Below are positions 55,994 to 64,000 of a stretch of DNA of 64,000 nucleotides, piece after piece (the first letter of the stretch is position 1; each line of letters begins with the position of its first letter). The DNA is from Mucilaginibacter cryoferens (GTDB lineage: Bacteria; Bacteroidota; Bacteroidia; Sphingobacteriales; Sphingobacteriaceae), in the NCBI RefSeq assembly GCF_014205845.1, contig NZ_JACHCR010000028.1, positions 1-64,000 of the forward strand, read 5' to 3'. Under the pieces are notes generated by a model. The model saw nothing but the letters and a program-made list of their open reading frames with translations. It did no database searches and had not been told where the DNA came from. A program made the translations under genes and the position numbers.

Positions 55994-56527
55994 ATGAAGC
56001 AAATAACCGGCCTTATGTTGGCCTTTATAACCCTATTATCGATACAGTCGTGCCAGAGTAATAAAAGGGCTAATAACTACAATAAAGAAGTTTTGGTGAA
56101 CGACAGTGGAATGCTGTTTTTGGAAAATGGAAATGAGGCAAGTTTAGCTATTGTAAAAGCATCCGGTTTGGCAATTTCCAATTCTAAAAATCAAAAGGTT
56201 ATCCAGTTTGCCAAAGCCATGATAGATGATCATACCTTGCTTTCTGATGAGCTGCGGAAGTTAGAAGCCGATAATTTTGTAAATGATGCCGACACTGTAA
56301 ACGTTGCCCATCAACAGGCAATTGCCGGCCTGGAGCAGAAAAAGGCGGCCGATTTTGACAAAGCTTATATAGAAATGGTGGTAAACGAACATGCGCAGGA
56401 AGTAGTACTATTTAAAAATGCCTCCGCCAATAAAAGCGCCAATGTTGCCGATTTTGCTCAAAAAACCATGCCTGCGCTACAGGCGCATCTGGATTCGGCC
56501 AAAATGATCATGGCTGGATTAAAATAA
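55994..56527 (+). CDS. DUF4142 lipoprotein
   Basis: The 177-residue protein has a lipoprotein signal ending LLSIQSC, so Cys20 should be lipidated, and an all-helical DUF4142 domain with NQKVIQFAKAMIDDHTLL. The family has a ferritin-like four-helix fold and no known function. Its 3' end overlaps the convergent DUF763 gene by 9 bp. Confidence 0.82.
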   Translation: MKQITGLMLAFITLLSIQSCQSNKRANNYNKEVLVNDSGMLFLENGNEASLAIVKASGLAISNSKNQKVIQFAKAMIDDHTLLSDELRKLEADNFVNDADTVNVAHQQAIAGLEQKKAADFDKAYIEMVVNEHAQEVVLFKNASANKSANVADFAQKTMPALQAHLDSAKMIMAGLK

Positions 56528-57721
56528 TTTTAACTGTTGCTGTATAGGTGGTTTCGCTTTGCCAAAAACAGTACGACCACCATATTTCCACGAGTCTTCG
56601 CGTTCTTTGGCTATCACTTGTTCAAAATTGGCATTGGGTGTAAAGTCCTTTTCGGCGTTTTCCGCAATCTTATGCAGGCGTTTAATAGCCTCGTTTTGGT
56701 CTGTCAATCCTATTTTTGCTTTATAAATTGCGTTTTGCAAAACACCAATGGTTTCATCGTAAACCTTAGTAGGCACCGGGAAAGGGTGCCCATCCTTGCC
56801 TCCATGTGCAAAAGAAAATCTTGCGGGGTCTTTAAATCGTGATGGCGTTCCATGTATAACTTCGCTTACCAAAGCTAAAGATTGGAGGGTGCGCGGCCCC
56901 AAACCCTGTAACAGCAATAGTTCTTCAAAATCAGCCGGTTGTTTTTCATGAGCAAGCCAGAGTACAGTACCCAGCCGTTTCAGATCTACATCTTTTGCTT
57001 TTACTTCGTGATGATTTGGCATTACCAGTCTGCTAATTTCCTTTAGCATCTTATCCGGATTTTCGCCGGCTATCTGCATTACACCGTTTCTGGATGCATC
57101 AGCCAGTTTATCGGTCATGTTGAGGATAAGGCCGGTATTTTTTCCATAGATGGATGTGTGCGGATCATCCACAAAAGAAGTAAGGCGCTCAGAGTGCCAG
57201 TGATAGCGCCGTGCGGTGCTGCTGGCGTCGCTCATGCCTTGCTGTACTACGGCCCATTTGCCGGTATCGCTTAATATAAAATTGTGTGTATATAATTGAA
57301 AACCATCCTGTATGGCTGTATTATCAACTTTGGCACTTAATTTACTGCATTTAACCAGGTAGTTGCCATCAAGCCCGGTAGCTTCGCTAACTTTCATTAA
57401 CTCGGCAGGGGTTTGTTTGGAGTGTTTACCCTTGCCGCCACATATATAAATACCCAACTCTTTACTGTGTGGGTTTATAGCCCGTTTTAATGCACCCATT
57501 ACAGAGGTTGTAATACCCGATGAGTGCCAGTCCATCCCCATAACAGCACCAAGGCTCTGAAACCAGAAAGGATCGCTCAATCGGCGCAAAACCTCATCCT
57601 TGCCATAATCTATTACAATAGTTTCAATTACAGCGAGCCCCAGTTTTGCCATACGCTCGGCAAGCCATTGCGGCACATGGCCGTAATGTAAAGGCATATC
57701 TGCACTCCCAGATCGTTTCAT
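56519..57721 (-). CDS. DUF763 protein with a helix-hairpin-helix-like segment
   Basis: The 400-residue protein begins KRSGSADMPLHYGHVPQWL and has SSARRYHWHS-type and SFAHGGKDGHPFPVP motifs that define DUF763, which also occurs in archaea and has no assigned function. A segment near residues 270-290 (LLLLQGLGPRTLQSLALV) resembles the helix-hairpin-helix of base-excision DNA glycosylases, so DNA binding is likely; that is inference. A TAACTTTG box lies 5 nt before the ATG inside a GCTAAC/GTTAGC palindrome. Confidence 0.78.
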   Translation of the reverse strand: MKRSGSADMPLHYGHVPQWLAERMAKLGLAVIETIVIDYGKDEVLRRLSDPFWFQSLGAVMGMDWHSSGITTSVMGALKRAINPHSKELGIYICGGKGKHSKQTPAELMKVSEATGLDGNYLVKCSKLSAKVDNTAIQDGFQLYTHNFILSDTGKWAVVQQGMSDASSTARRYHWHSERLTSFVDDPHTSIYGKNTGLILNMTDKLADASRNGVMQIAGENPDKMLKEISRLVMPNHHEVKAKDVDLKRLGTVLWLAHEKQPADFEELLLLQGLGPRTLQSLALVSEVIHGTPSRFKDPARFSFAHGGKDGHPFPVPTKVYDETIGVLQNAIYKAKIGLTDQNEAIKRLHKIAENAEKDFTPNANFEQVIAKEREDSWKYGGRTVFGKAKPPIQQQLKLF

Positions 57722-57726
57722 GCTAA

Positions 57727-57734
57727 CAAAGTTA
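57727..57734 (-). promoter_or_regulatory. -7 promoter box of the DUF763 gene
   Basis: TAACTTTG on the minus strand fits TAnnTTTG exactly, 5 nt before the ATG, inside the perfect palindrome GCTAACAAAGTTAGC. Confidence 0.45.
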
Positions 57735-57781
57735 GCAAAATGATTTGAGAGTTTTATGTGTTAGTGGGGGTATTACAGGGC

Positions 57782-58013
57782 AATCGCTTTTAAACTTTTT
57801 TACGGCTTTTAATGCCGAGAAAGGTAACCCCTACGGGGCAAAAAGAATTTTAGATAAATATTTCTACAAATTGGTAGCCTCTACGAGGCATAATGCCATA
57901 CTAATAAAAACGATTGCCTCGTAGAGGCTACCAAATTGTAGAACAAAAGTTTAAATGTTTCTTTTGCCCCGTAGGGGTTACCTTTCTTTCTACGCCAAAT
58001 TTTAAAAGCGATT
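57782..58013. repeat. 232-bp nested palindrome
   Basis: Three paired blocks are nested: 13 bp at the ends (AATCGCTTTTAAA, perfect), 25 bp (about 57819-57843 with 57962-57986, perfect, around CCCCTACGGGG) and 29 bp (57862-57890 with 57915-57943, one mismatch, around GCCTCTACGAGGC). It fills the gap between DUF763 and cydB, with unpaired bulges between the blocks. No ORF was found within it. Confidence 0.85.
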
Positions 58014-58089
58014 TCCCCGGGGGGATTAAACAATGCAAAATAAAATGCCGTTTAATCAATTAATCTGATAAATCCCCGTTCTGTCTGAA

Positions 58090-59100
58090 TTAACGCTCTT
58101 TACGTTGAAAACTATAATACAGATATCCTAACGCGGGTAAAATAAACAAACTGCCAATCAGCAGGCCAATTCCCAGGTCGTCTATGGTATTCACCGTCGC
58201 ATGATCTGTCAATAGCGACATCGAACTACCTCCTTTAAATATCACAAAGCGGGGAAAACGCGAGGCTCCAACAGAGATCAATATCATGCTTACCTGAAAA
58301 GCGGCAAGTAGCCTGATCCATTGACGGTTCCTTTTCTCGGATATGATAAACCAAAGCAATATAAGCGAAAGGGTAGCGGCTATAACCGCGGCAAGACTAA
58401 CCGCGTTCCCAAATATCCAATGAGACAAACCCACATGTTCAATTTCTGATGCCACAAAAACCAGGGCCCCACAAACAACTGCCGCGATATTGGATATTTT
58501 TGCTTTTTTGATGTAGCGTTTAATATCGTTAACATTATCAGTTTCGCCCACAATATAAATGGCGGCAAGGAAACCGCAAAGTGCTACCGTGAAGAAACCA
58601 ACAGCTACAGAAAACCAGTTAAACCAGCTAAAAACATAGGCGTGCACAAAATCTTTGGCTGTCGGGTCTATTTGTCCGGATAGCGCGCTGCCTGCTATAA
58701 TACCCAAAAACAGTGGAGTAACAAAGCTGGAGTAAACAAATATGTGGTTGTAAAAGCCCTGGGTTTTCTCATCTTTAATGGCATCGTAGTTACGAAATGT
58801 AAAAGCAGTGCCACGGGCGATAATACCAAGCAGCAATATCAGCAGTGGAATATGCAGGTAAGTACACATCTCGCTGTAAATATCGGGGAAGCCAACAAAC
58901 AGGATAACTACGGTGATAATAAGCCACATGTGGTTAGCTTCCCATATAGGGCCTATGGCCTGGTACATGGTTTTTCGGGTGCGATGTTTATTGTCATCAG
59001 ATGTAAACAGCTCGATGATTCCCGCGCCAAAATCGGCCCCGCCTAGCAAAAAGTAGAGGGTGATGGCTGCAAATAAAAATAAGATAACAACGTATAACAT
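58090..59100 (-). CDS. cydB: Cytochrome bd oxidase subunit II
   Basis: CydB (336 residues, about eight spans) pairs with CydA in the quinol oxidase that works at low oxygen. It has the opening LLGGADFGAGIIEL and QAIGPIWEANHMWLI, typical of the family. It starts 12 bp after cydA. No cydX or cydCD is visible. Confidence 0.93.
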   Translation of the reverse strand: MLYVVILFLFAAITLYFLLGGADFGAGIIELFTSDDNKHRTRKTMYQAIGPIWEANHMWLIITVVILFVGFPDIYSEMCTYLHIPLLILLLGIIARGTAFTFRNYDAIKDEKTQGFYNHIFVYSSFVTPLFLGIIAGSALSGQIDPTAKDFVHAYVFSWFNWFSVAVGFFTVALCGFLAAIYIVGETDNVNDIKRYIKKAKISNIAAVVCGALVFVASEIEHVGLSHWIFGNAVSLAAVIAATLSLILLWFIISEKRNRQWIRLLAAFQVSMILISVGASRFPRFVIFKGGSSMSLLTDHATVNTIDDLGIGLLIGSLFILPALGYLYYSFQRKER

Positions 59101-59112
59101 AATATCGGGAGG

Positions 59113-60420
59113 TTATTTGTCGTACAATTCTGGCACCATCTGGATCTGTCTTTTCAGTAGAAAAATAACAAATACACTTAGGGTGAAGTAAATAAACGTA
59201 AACAGGTAAAAGGTATACTGGATGCCTGGCATTTTGGTAACCGCTTCGCTGGTACGCATTACACCCTGAATTATCCAGGGTTGGCGACCAACTTCGGTAA
59301 CCGTCCAGCCGGCTTCTAAGGCGATAAAGCCAGATGGTGTTGCGATGATAAACAGCTTTAAAAACCAGGGCTGCTTTAACCAGTCCTTCTTTTTCCAAAG
59401 GGCAATAAAGTACAATATGCCTATAAACATCATTATTGTGCCAATCCCCACCATTATCTGGAAGGCATAATGAGTTACCGCAATAGGGGGCTGATCTTTA
59501 ACCGGGATCTTATCCAGCCCATTTACCACCGTTTTAAAGTTGTCATGAACCAGGAAACTCAATAGCCCGGGAATTTCTAATCCATAGTTCACCTTTTTAG
59601 CTGCGGTATCCGGGATGCCACCTATAACCAAGGGGGCGTATTTCTGTGTATGAAAATAAGCTTCCATGGCAGCCAGTTTAGCGGGCTGACGTTTAGCTGC
59701 GCCTTTGGCCGAGATGTCGCCGCTTAAAGGCTGTAATATAGCTGCCGCCGCGCCGAATATGATGGCTATTTTAAATGATTTGGTGTGAAACGCTACGTTT
59801 CTTTTGCGGTATATCATTAGCGCATGTATGCCTGCTACAGCAAAGCCCGTTGCAGAGAACGCAGCTATCGTCATGTGTAACGATTCGGAAAACCACGCCG
59901 CGTTAAACATTGCTTTTAAGGGATTTATGTTGAGGTATTTCCCATCTACATAATCAAACCCCGATGGGCTGTTCATCCATGAATTTGCTGATACTACTAA
60001 TATACCCGATGCGATGCCACTTACCCCAACTACAACACCGGTAAACCAATGAAACCAGGTGTTAAGCTTGTTCCACCCGTAAAGAAAAAATCCGAGTGCA
60101 ATAGCTTCGATAAAAAAGGCTGTACCCTCTAAAGAGAAAGGCATCCCGAAAATAGGGCCGGCGTGTTTCATAAAGCCGGGCCAAAGCAACCCTAACTCAA
60201 AAGAAAGCATAGTGCCCGATACAGCACCGGTAGCAAAAAATATGGCTACACCCTTACTCCAGGCAATGGTTACATTTTTGTAAACGGGATCTTTAGTTTT
60301 TATCCATTTGTAATGCGATATGGCCATAAAAACAGGCATAACCATACCTATGCACGAGTAGATGATGTGAAACCCTAAGGATAAGGCCATTTGCGACCTT
60401 GCTGCAATAAAATCATCCAT
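59113..60420 (-). CDS. cydA: Cytochrome bd oxidase subunit I
   Basis: CydA (435 residues) binds the hemes and oxidises quinol. His18 in LGFHIIYSC matches the heme b595 ligand of the E. coli enzyme, and SESLHMTIAAFSATG carries the heme b558 His. It is clearly shorter than the 522 residues of E. coli, which suggests a short Q-loop as in many non-proteobacterial CydA proteins. A TACATTTG promoter box lies about 44 nt upstream. Confidence 0.94.
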   Translation of the reverse strand: MDDFIAARSQMALSLGFHIIYSCIGMVMPVFMAISHYKWIKTKDPVYKNVTIAWSKGVAIFFATGAVSGTMLSFELGLLWPGFMKHAGPIFGMPFSLEGTAFFIEAIALGFFLYGWNKLNTWFHWFTGVVVGVSGIASGILVVSANSWMNSPSGFDYVDGKYLNINPLKAMFNAAWFSESLHMTIAAFSATGFAVAGIHALMIYRKRNVAFHTKSFKIAIIFGAAAAILQPLSGDISAKGAAKRQPAKLAAMEAYFHTQKYAPLVIGGIPDTAAKKVNYGLEIPGLLSFLVHDNFKTVVNGLDKIPVKDQPPIAVTHYAFQIMVGIGTIMMFIGILYFIALWKKKDWLKQPWFLKLFIIATPSGFIALEAGWTVTEVGRQPWIIQGVMRTSEAVTKMPGIQYTFYLFTFIYFTLSVFVIFLLKRQIQMVPELYDK

Positions 60421-60463
60421 AGTTGTGATATAAATTATGGTGAAAGTTAAAAGCTATATCGCA

Positions 60464-60471
60464 CAAATGTA
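60464..60471 (-). promoter_or_regulatory. -7 promoter box of cydAB
   Basis: TACATTTG on the minus strand fits TAnnTTTG exactly. The 361-bp divergent region 60421-60781 is otherwise AT-rich; for the hydrolase gene on the plus strand I see no equally good box. Confidence 0.45.
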
Positions 60472-60781
60472 ACAGAAATGTTAATTGATATTGAATATGA
60501 ATTATAGATATATTAAGGTAAAGACTTGTATTTGTAGGAGACATTTTGTAAAAAAAGCTTTAATGATATTTTTATAACGATACAACAGAGCCTAAGATCA
60601 TATCCCGATAATTTTCTCCGTAACACATATGATGAGGACGGCACAGGACAGTTCTTGAAATTATTAGTTATAATTTAGAATGACCGATTGTGTTAAATTA
60701 TTTACAGATACCTCTTTTGTACGTTAATTTACTCTGGGAATAGATCAGCAACCCATTAAAACCTAAAATAAATACAAAGGA

Positions 60782-63700
60782 ATGTGCCTTAAAAAACTAT
60801 TTTGTAACCTGTCGCTGGCTTTTTTTCTGGTGATGACAATCGTTTTTTCGTTGTCGGCCCAGGTAGTACCAATTTTGCCGCCGGGCGAGCAACTTAACCG
60901 TAGTTTTGGCCCATATGATAAGGTGGCCTTTATGTCGCCGCCAAAGGTTTATTATCCCGAAACCTGGTTCCATTTGATAGGGGGCAATGTTTCAAAAAAA
61001 GGGATCACAGCAGACCTGGAAGCCATTGCACAGTCTGGTATATCCGGCATCCAGCTTTTTCACGGGCAGTTTGGTGGAGCCTGGCCGGGTGTTAGTCCTC
61101 AAATAGCTTGTTTGAGCCCGCTGTGGGACGATGCTATAAGGCATACCGCGCAGGAATGCCGGCGGTTAGGTTTGCGTTTTACGATGCAAAATTGCCCCGG
61201 ATGGGCCATGGCCGGCGGCCCATGGATTACCCCGGCCAATGCGATGCGTCATTTAGCCTGGAGCCGTACTGATATAACCGGTGGAAAAGGCATAATTGAC
61301 AGGCATCTGGATCAGCCACAACCCAGCAGCGAACCCTGGCGCGATTACAGGGATATCACCGTTCTGGCATTTCCAACACCGTTGGACGATACCGGAAAGC
61401 CGCTTGTACCCCAATCAGCTAAAGGAAGTAATAATATTTTATGGGAGGATTGTTTCCTGAAACAGGCAAAAGAACCTGTTCGACTGCATCCCGCCGCCGC
61501 CGGCGATCCATATTGGGCCGAAGTTACCTTTGCTGATACAGTGACCATCCGAACCATCGAATTTCCGAGTGTTAACAGTATGGGCCACGCCTGGAATTAT
61601 GAGCCAGGTGTAAAAGTAAAGGCACAAGCTATCATGGCCGACGGTAAAGCAAAGGATATTTTAAATACAAGTATCCCTGAAGGAAACTGGCAAGACACCC
61701 AACCGCTCACTTTTGCTTGCATGGAAGTAAAAGGAGCTAAAAAGATAAAAATCTATATTGAAAATAAACACGATATGGCCGTCGGGTTCATTCGTTTCTT
61801 TTCGGCTGCCCGCAAAAATAACTGGGAATCGGAAGCCGGGTGGACCTTGCGTAGTATTGACCGCAGCGGCAAAAAGTACGAGCAATCGGCCAAAACCTAT
61901 GTCGACCCGGCTCAAATTCGCGATATCACCAAAATGATGGATGCACAGGGTAATTTAAAATGGGTTGCCCTACCAGGTAAATGGACGGTTTTACGCATAG
62001 GGCACGTAAACAGCGGAAAACAGAATGGCCCCGCCCCGGCAGAAGGTACCGGGTGGGAGTGTAACAAACTTTCGGACGCTGGTGCCAACGCTCATTTTGC
62101 CGGCTATATCGGCCGCCTGTCTGGAGCCAACGGTGTGTTAGGCAGTGGTATGTTAAATGGTATGCTGATGGACAGCTGGGAATGCGAAACGCAAACCTGG
62201 ACACAAAATATGGAGTGGGAGTTTAACCGCGTGGAGGCTTATCCGCTCCGCAAATGGATTCCGGCTTTGTTTGGCTATGTGCTGAAAGATCAGGAAACTA
62301 CATTTAAATTTCTACGCGATTGGCGGTCGACCATAAATGACCTGTATACCAACAAGTTTTACGGGCGTATGGCTCAATTGGCTAAACAAAACAATTTGGC
62401 TTTATCGTACGAAACCGCTGCAGGGGATGTTTTTCCGGCTGATATTTTGGAATATTACAAGTTTGCCGATGTGCCGATGTGCGAATTTTGGCAGCCTTTC
62501 ACCAATGGGTATGTGGGCTCACTTAATTTTAAACCCATAAAACCAGCGGCTTCTGCGGCACACTTGTATGGTAAACCGCGCCTGGGCGCCGAAGCATTTA
62601 CATCCTTTGCACTAACATGGGACGAACATTGGCAGGATTTGAAAGAAGTAGCCAACGTGAACATTGCAGAAGGCGTAACGCATTTGATCTATCACACGTA
62701 CACCCATAATCCCCGTGCCGATTCGTTAAAGCCGGGTACTTCGTTCGGTTCAAACATAGGAACTCCTTTCCTCAGGCAGCAAACCTGGTGGAACGATATG
62801 CCGCAACCGAACGGCTATTTTGCGCGGTGCAGTTATTTGCTTGAACGTGGCAAGCCTGTGTTAGATGTGCTTTGGTACCTTGGTGATGAAATAGACCATA
62901 AGCCCGATCAGAATGCCCCTTTCCCTGAGGGATTTAAATATGATTATTGTAACCCCGATGTTTTATTGAACAGGCTTACAGTATTAAACGGAATGCTTAC
63001 AACGCCTGAAGGTATCGGGTACCGGGTGTTATGGTTACCCTCTACAATTCACATGCTGCCACAAACCCTCGAAAAATTAGAAGTTTTGATCCGTGCAGGG
63101 GCTACGGTTATTGGTGATGCTCCACAGGGTCTTGCAACCCTTAGTGGAGGTAACAAATCGCAGGCGCGGTTTAATGTGGCGGTAAAAAAAAACTGGGGTG
63201 ATAAGCAAACAAAAGGTTTGCGCAAGGTGGGCAAAGGTAGCCTGATATCAGGAATGACGTTATCCAATGCTTTAGAAAAATTGAAGATAACTCCCGATGT
63301 CATCGGCGGAGATGCCTTATGGTCGCACCGCAAGGTGGAAGGTGCCGATTGGTATTTCGTTTGCTCACCAAAGGGTAAAGCATTTAAAGGCACACTTGAT
63401 TTTCGTAATACCGGAAATGTAGAGACATGGGACCCGGTTACCGGTAAAACCAAGTCTGTTGAAGGCGATCAAAAGATAGGCCGTACATCGGTAGCGCTAG
63501 ACTTACCCTTGGCTGGCGCATGTTTTGTGGTTTTTAATCATCATAAAGAGCAAAACGCAACTATTAAACCTCTTCAAACAAAAACTATTGCTACCATCAC
63601 CCTTACCGCACCCTGGGATCTGGTTTTCCCGGCGGGCTGGGGTGCGCCGCAGTCAATCCGGATTAATGAATTAAAACCATGGAAAGACCTGGATATGTCG

Positions 63701-64000
63701 GCCGAGGCAAAAGCCTTTTCCGGTACCGCCGCGTACACCACAACGTTTACTATTGATAAAATTGAACCTGGTGCGCATTTTTTGGTTAACCTCGGATCGG
63801 TGAACATGATAGCAAAAGTTACCCTCAACGGGAAATTTATTGGCACCGTATGGTGCAATCCTTACCTGTTAGATTTAACAAACGCTATTGTTCCCGGTAA
63901 AAACTCCCTTAAAGTTGAAGTAACAAGTACATGGTTTAACCGGTTAGCGTTTGATGCTTCACAGCCCGAGGAAAAACGTAAAACATGGACGATAAGCGGA
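60782..64000 (+). CDS. Secreted GH106-like glycoside hydrolase (3' end outside window)
   Basis: The frame is open from ATG 60782 to the last base, 1073 codons, and continues past the edge. A signal peptide (about 1-26, ending SLSA) is followed by the large barrel region with MQNCPGWAMAGGPWITP, LMDSWECETQTWT, LSYETAAGDVF and LGAEAFTSFALTWDEHWQDL. These fit GH106 alpha-L-rhamnosidases. The C-terminal part seen so far resembles the sugar-binding jelly roll of family 2 type (VTLNGKFIGTVWCNPY). It would remove rhamnose from pectin-like glycans. No SusCD pair is in view. Confidence 0.8.
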   Translation, partial: MCLKKLFCNLSLAFFLVMTIVFSLSAQVVPILPPGEQLNRSFGPYDKVAFMSPPKVYYPETWFHLIGGNVSKKGITADLEAIAQSGISGIQLFHGQFGGAWPGVSPQIACLSPLWDDAIRHTAQECRRLGLRFTMQNCPGWAMAGGPWITPANAMRHLAWSRTDITGGKGIIDRHLDQPQPSSEPWRDYRDITVLAFPTPLDDTGKPLVPQSAKGSNNILWEDCFLKQAKEPVRLHPAAAGDPYWAEVTFADTVTIRTIEFPSVNSMGHAWNYEPGVKVKAQAIMADGKAKDILNTSIPEGNWQDTQPLTFACMEVKGAKKIKIYIENKHDMAVGFIRFFSAARKNNWESEAGWTLRSIDRSGKKYEQSAKTYVDPAQIRDITKMMDAQGNLKWVALPGKWTVLRIGHVNSGKQNGPAPAEGTGWECNKLSDAGANAHFAGYIGRLSGANGVLGSGMLNGMLMDSWECETQTWTQNMEWEFNRVEAYPLRKWIPALFGYVLKDQETTFKFLRDWRSTINDLYTNKFYGRMAQLAKQNNLALSYETAAGDVFPADILEYYKFADVPMCEFWQPFTNGYVGSLNFKPIKPAASAAHLYGKPRLGAEAFTSFALTWDEHWQDLKEVANVNIAEGVTHLIYHTYTHNPRADSLKPGTSFGSNIGTPFLRQQTWWNDMPQPNGYFARCSYLLERGKPVLDVLWYLGDEIDHKPDQNAPFPEGFKYDYCNPDVLLNRLTVLNGMLTTPEGIGYRVLWLPSTIHMLPQTLEKLEVLIRAGATVIGDAPQGLATLSGGNKSQARFNVAVKKNWGDKQTKGLRKVGKGSLISGMTLSNALEKLKITPDVIGGDALWSHRKVEGADWYFVCSPKGKAFKGTLDFRNTGNVETWDPVTGKTKSVEGDQKIGRTSVALDLPLAGACFVVFNHHKEQNATIKPLQTKTIATITLTAPWDLVFPAGWGAPQSIRINELKPWKDLDMSAEAKAFSGTAAYTTTFTIDKIEPGAHFLVNLGSVNMIAKVTLNGKFIGTVWCNPYLLDLTNAIVPGKNSLKVEVTSTWFNRLAFDASQPEEKRKTWTISG

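Overview
The window looks like chromosomal DNA of a Sphingobacteriaceae-type Bacteroidota, most likely Mucilaginibacter or a close relative. The signs are TAnnTTTG-type -7 boxes in place of -10 boxes and Shine-Dalgarno sites, a TonB-linker-like carboxypeptidase-regulatory domain family, an alternative GlmU-like protein, the futalosine menaquinone enzyme MqnC, a PER-like class A beta-lactamase, a GH106-like rhamnosidase and gaps full of palindromic repeats. The genus is inferred from protein style; no database was searched. Most genes are housekeeping and the gene density is high.

Layout. 1-350: a possible insertion-sequence end and a tRNA-Lys(CTT). 0.5-9.9 kb: an ABC-F ATPase, pyrE, two Nudix hydrolases, coaD, rsmD with a DUF3822-like gene, a RecD-like helicase and a secreted SnoaL-like protein. 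10-12.3 kb: iscS-iscU-iscA. 12.3-17 kb: methylmalonyl-CoA epimerase, rpmE (type B L31), the GlmU-like protein, tpiA and prmA. 17-22.3 kb: an Rrf2 regulator with its oxidoreductase, an XRE regulator, a GNAT-like protein, scpB and mqnC. 22.4-31.3 kb: an M1 peptidase, three tandem four-cysteine membrane proteins, a Ppx/GppA phosphatase, a NatAB-like ABC exporter and a secreted sialidase-like protein. 31.5-39.1 kb: grpE-dnaJ, luxC-like/small ORF/ftsE, a ferredoxin, an NlpC/P60 peptidase, a WD40 protein and a beta-lactamase. 39.2-47.1 kb: a complete his operon (hisG-D-C-B-H-A-F-IE, minus strand) behind a histidine-rich leader peptide. 47-60.4 kb: a polytopic GT39-like membrane protein, a GmhB-like phosphatase, gltB-gltD, DUF4142, DUF763 and cydA-cydB. 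60.8 kb to the end: a large GH106-like glycoside hydrolase cut by the window edge.

The most notable structures are not single genes. (1) A GC-rich double-hairpin repeat occurs about six times, and nearly every copy touches or closely follows a stop codon; one copy supplies the start codon and N-terminus of hisH. (2) The his leader peptide carries seven histidines in nineteen residues. (3) At least five genes have a TAnnTTTG-like box only 3-5 nt before the start codon, which predicts leaderless mRNAs. (4) Three adjacent paralogues share a strictly spaced four-cysteine head, a membrane segment and variable exported tails. (5) Three 21-bp operator-like palindromes surround the Rrf2 gene.
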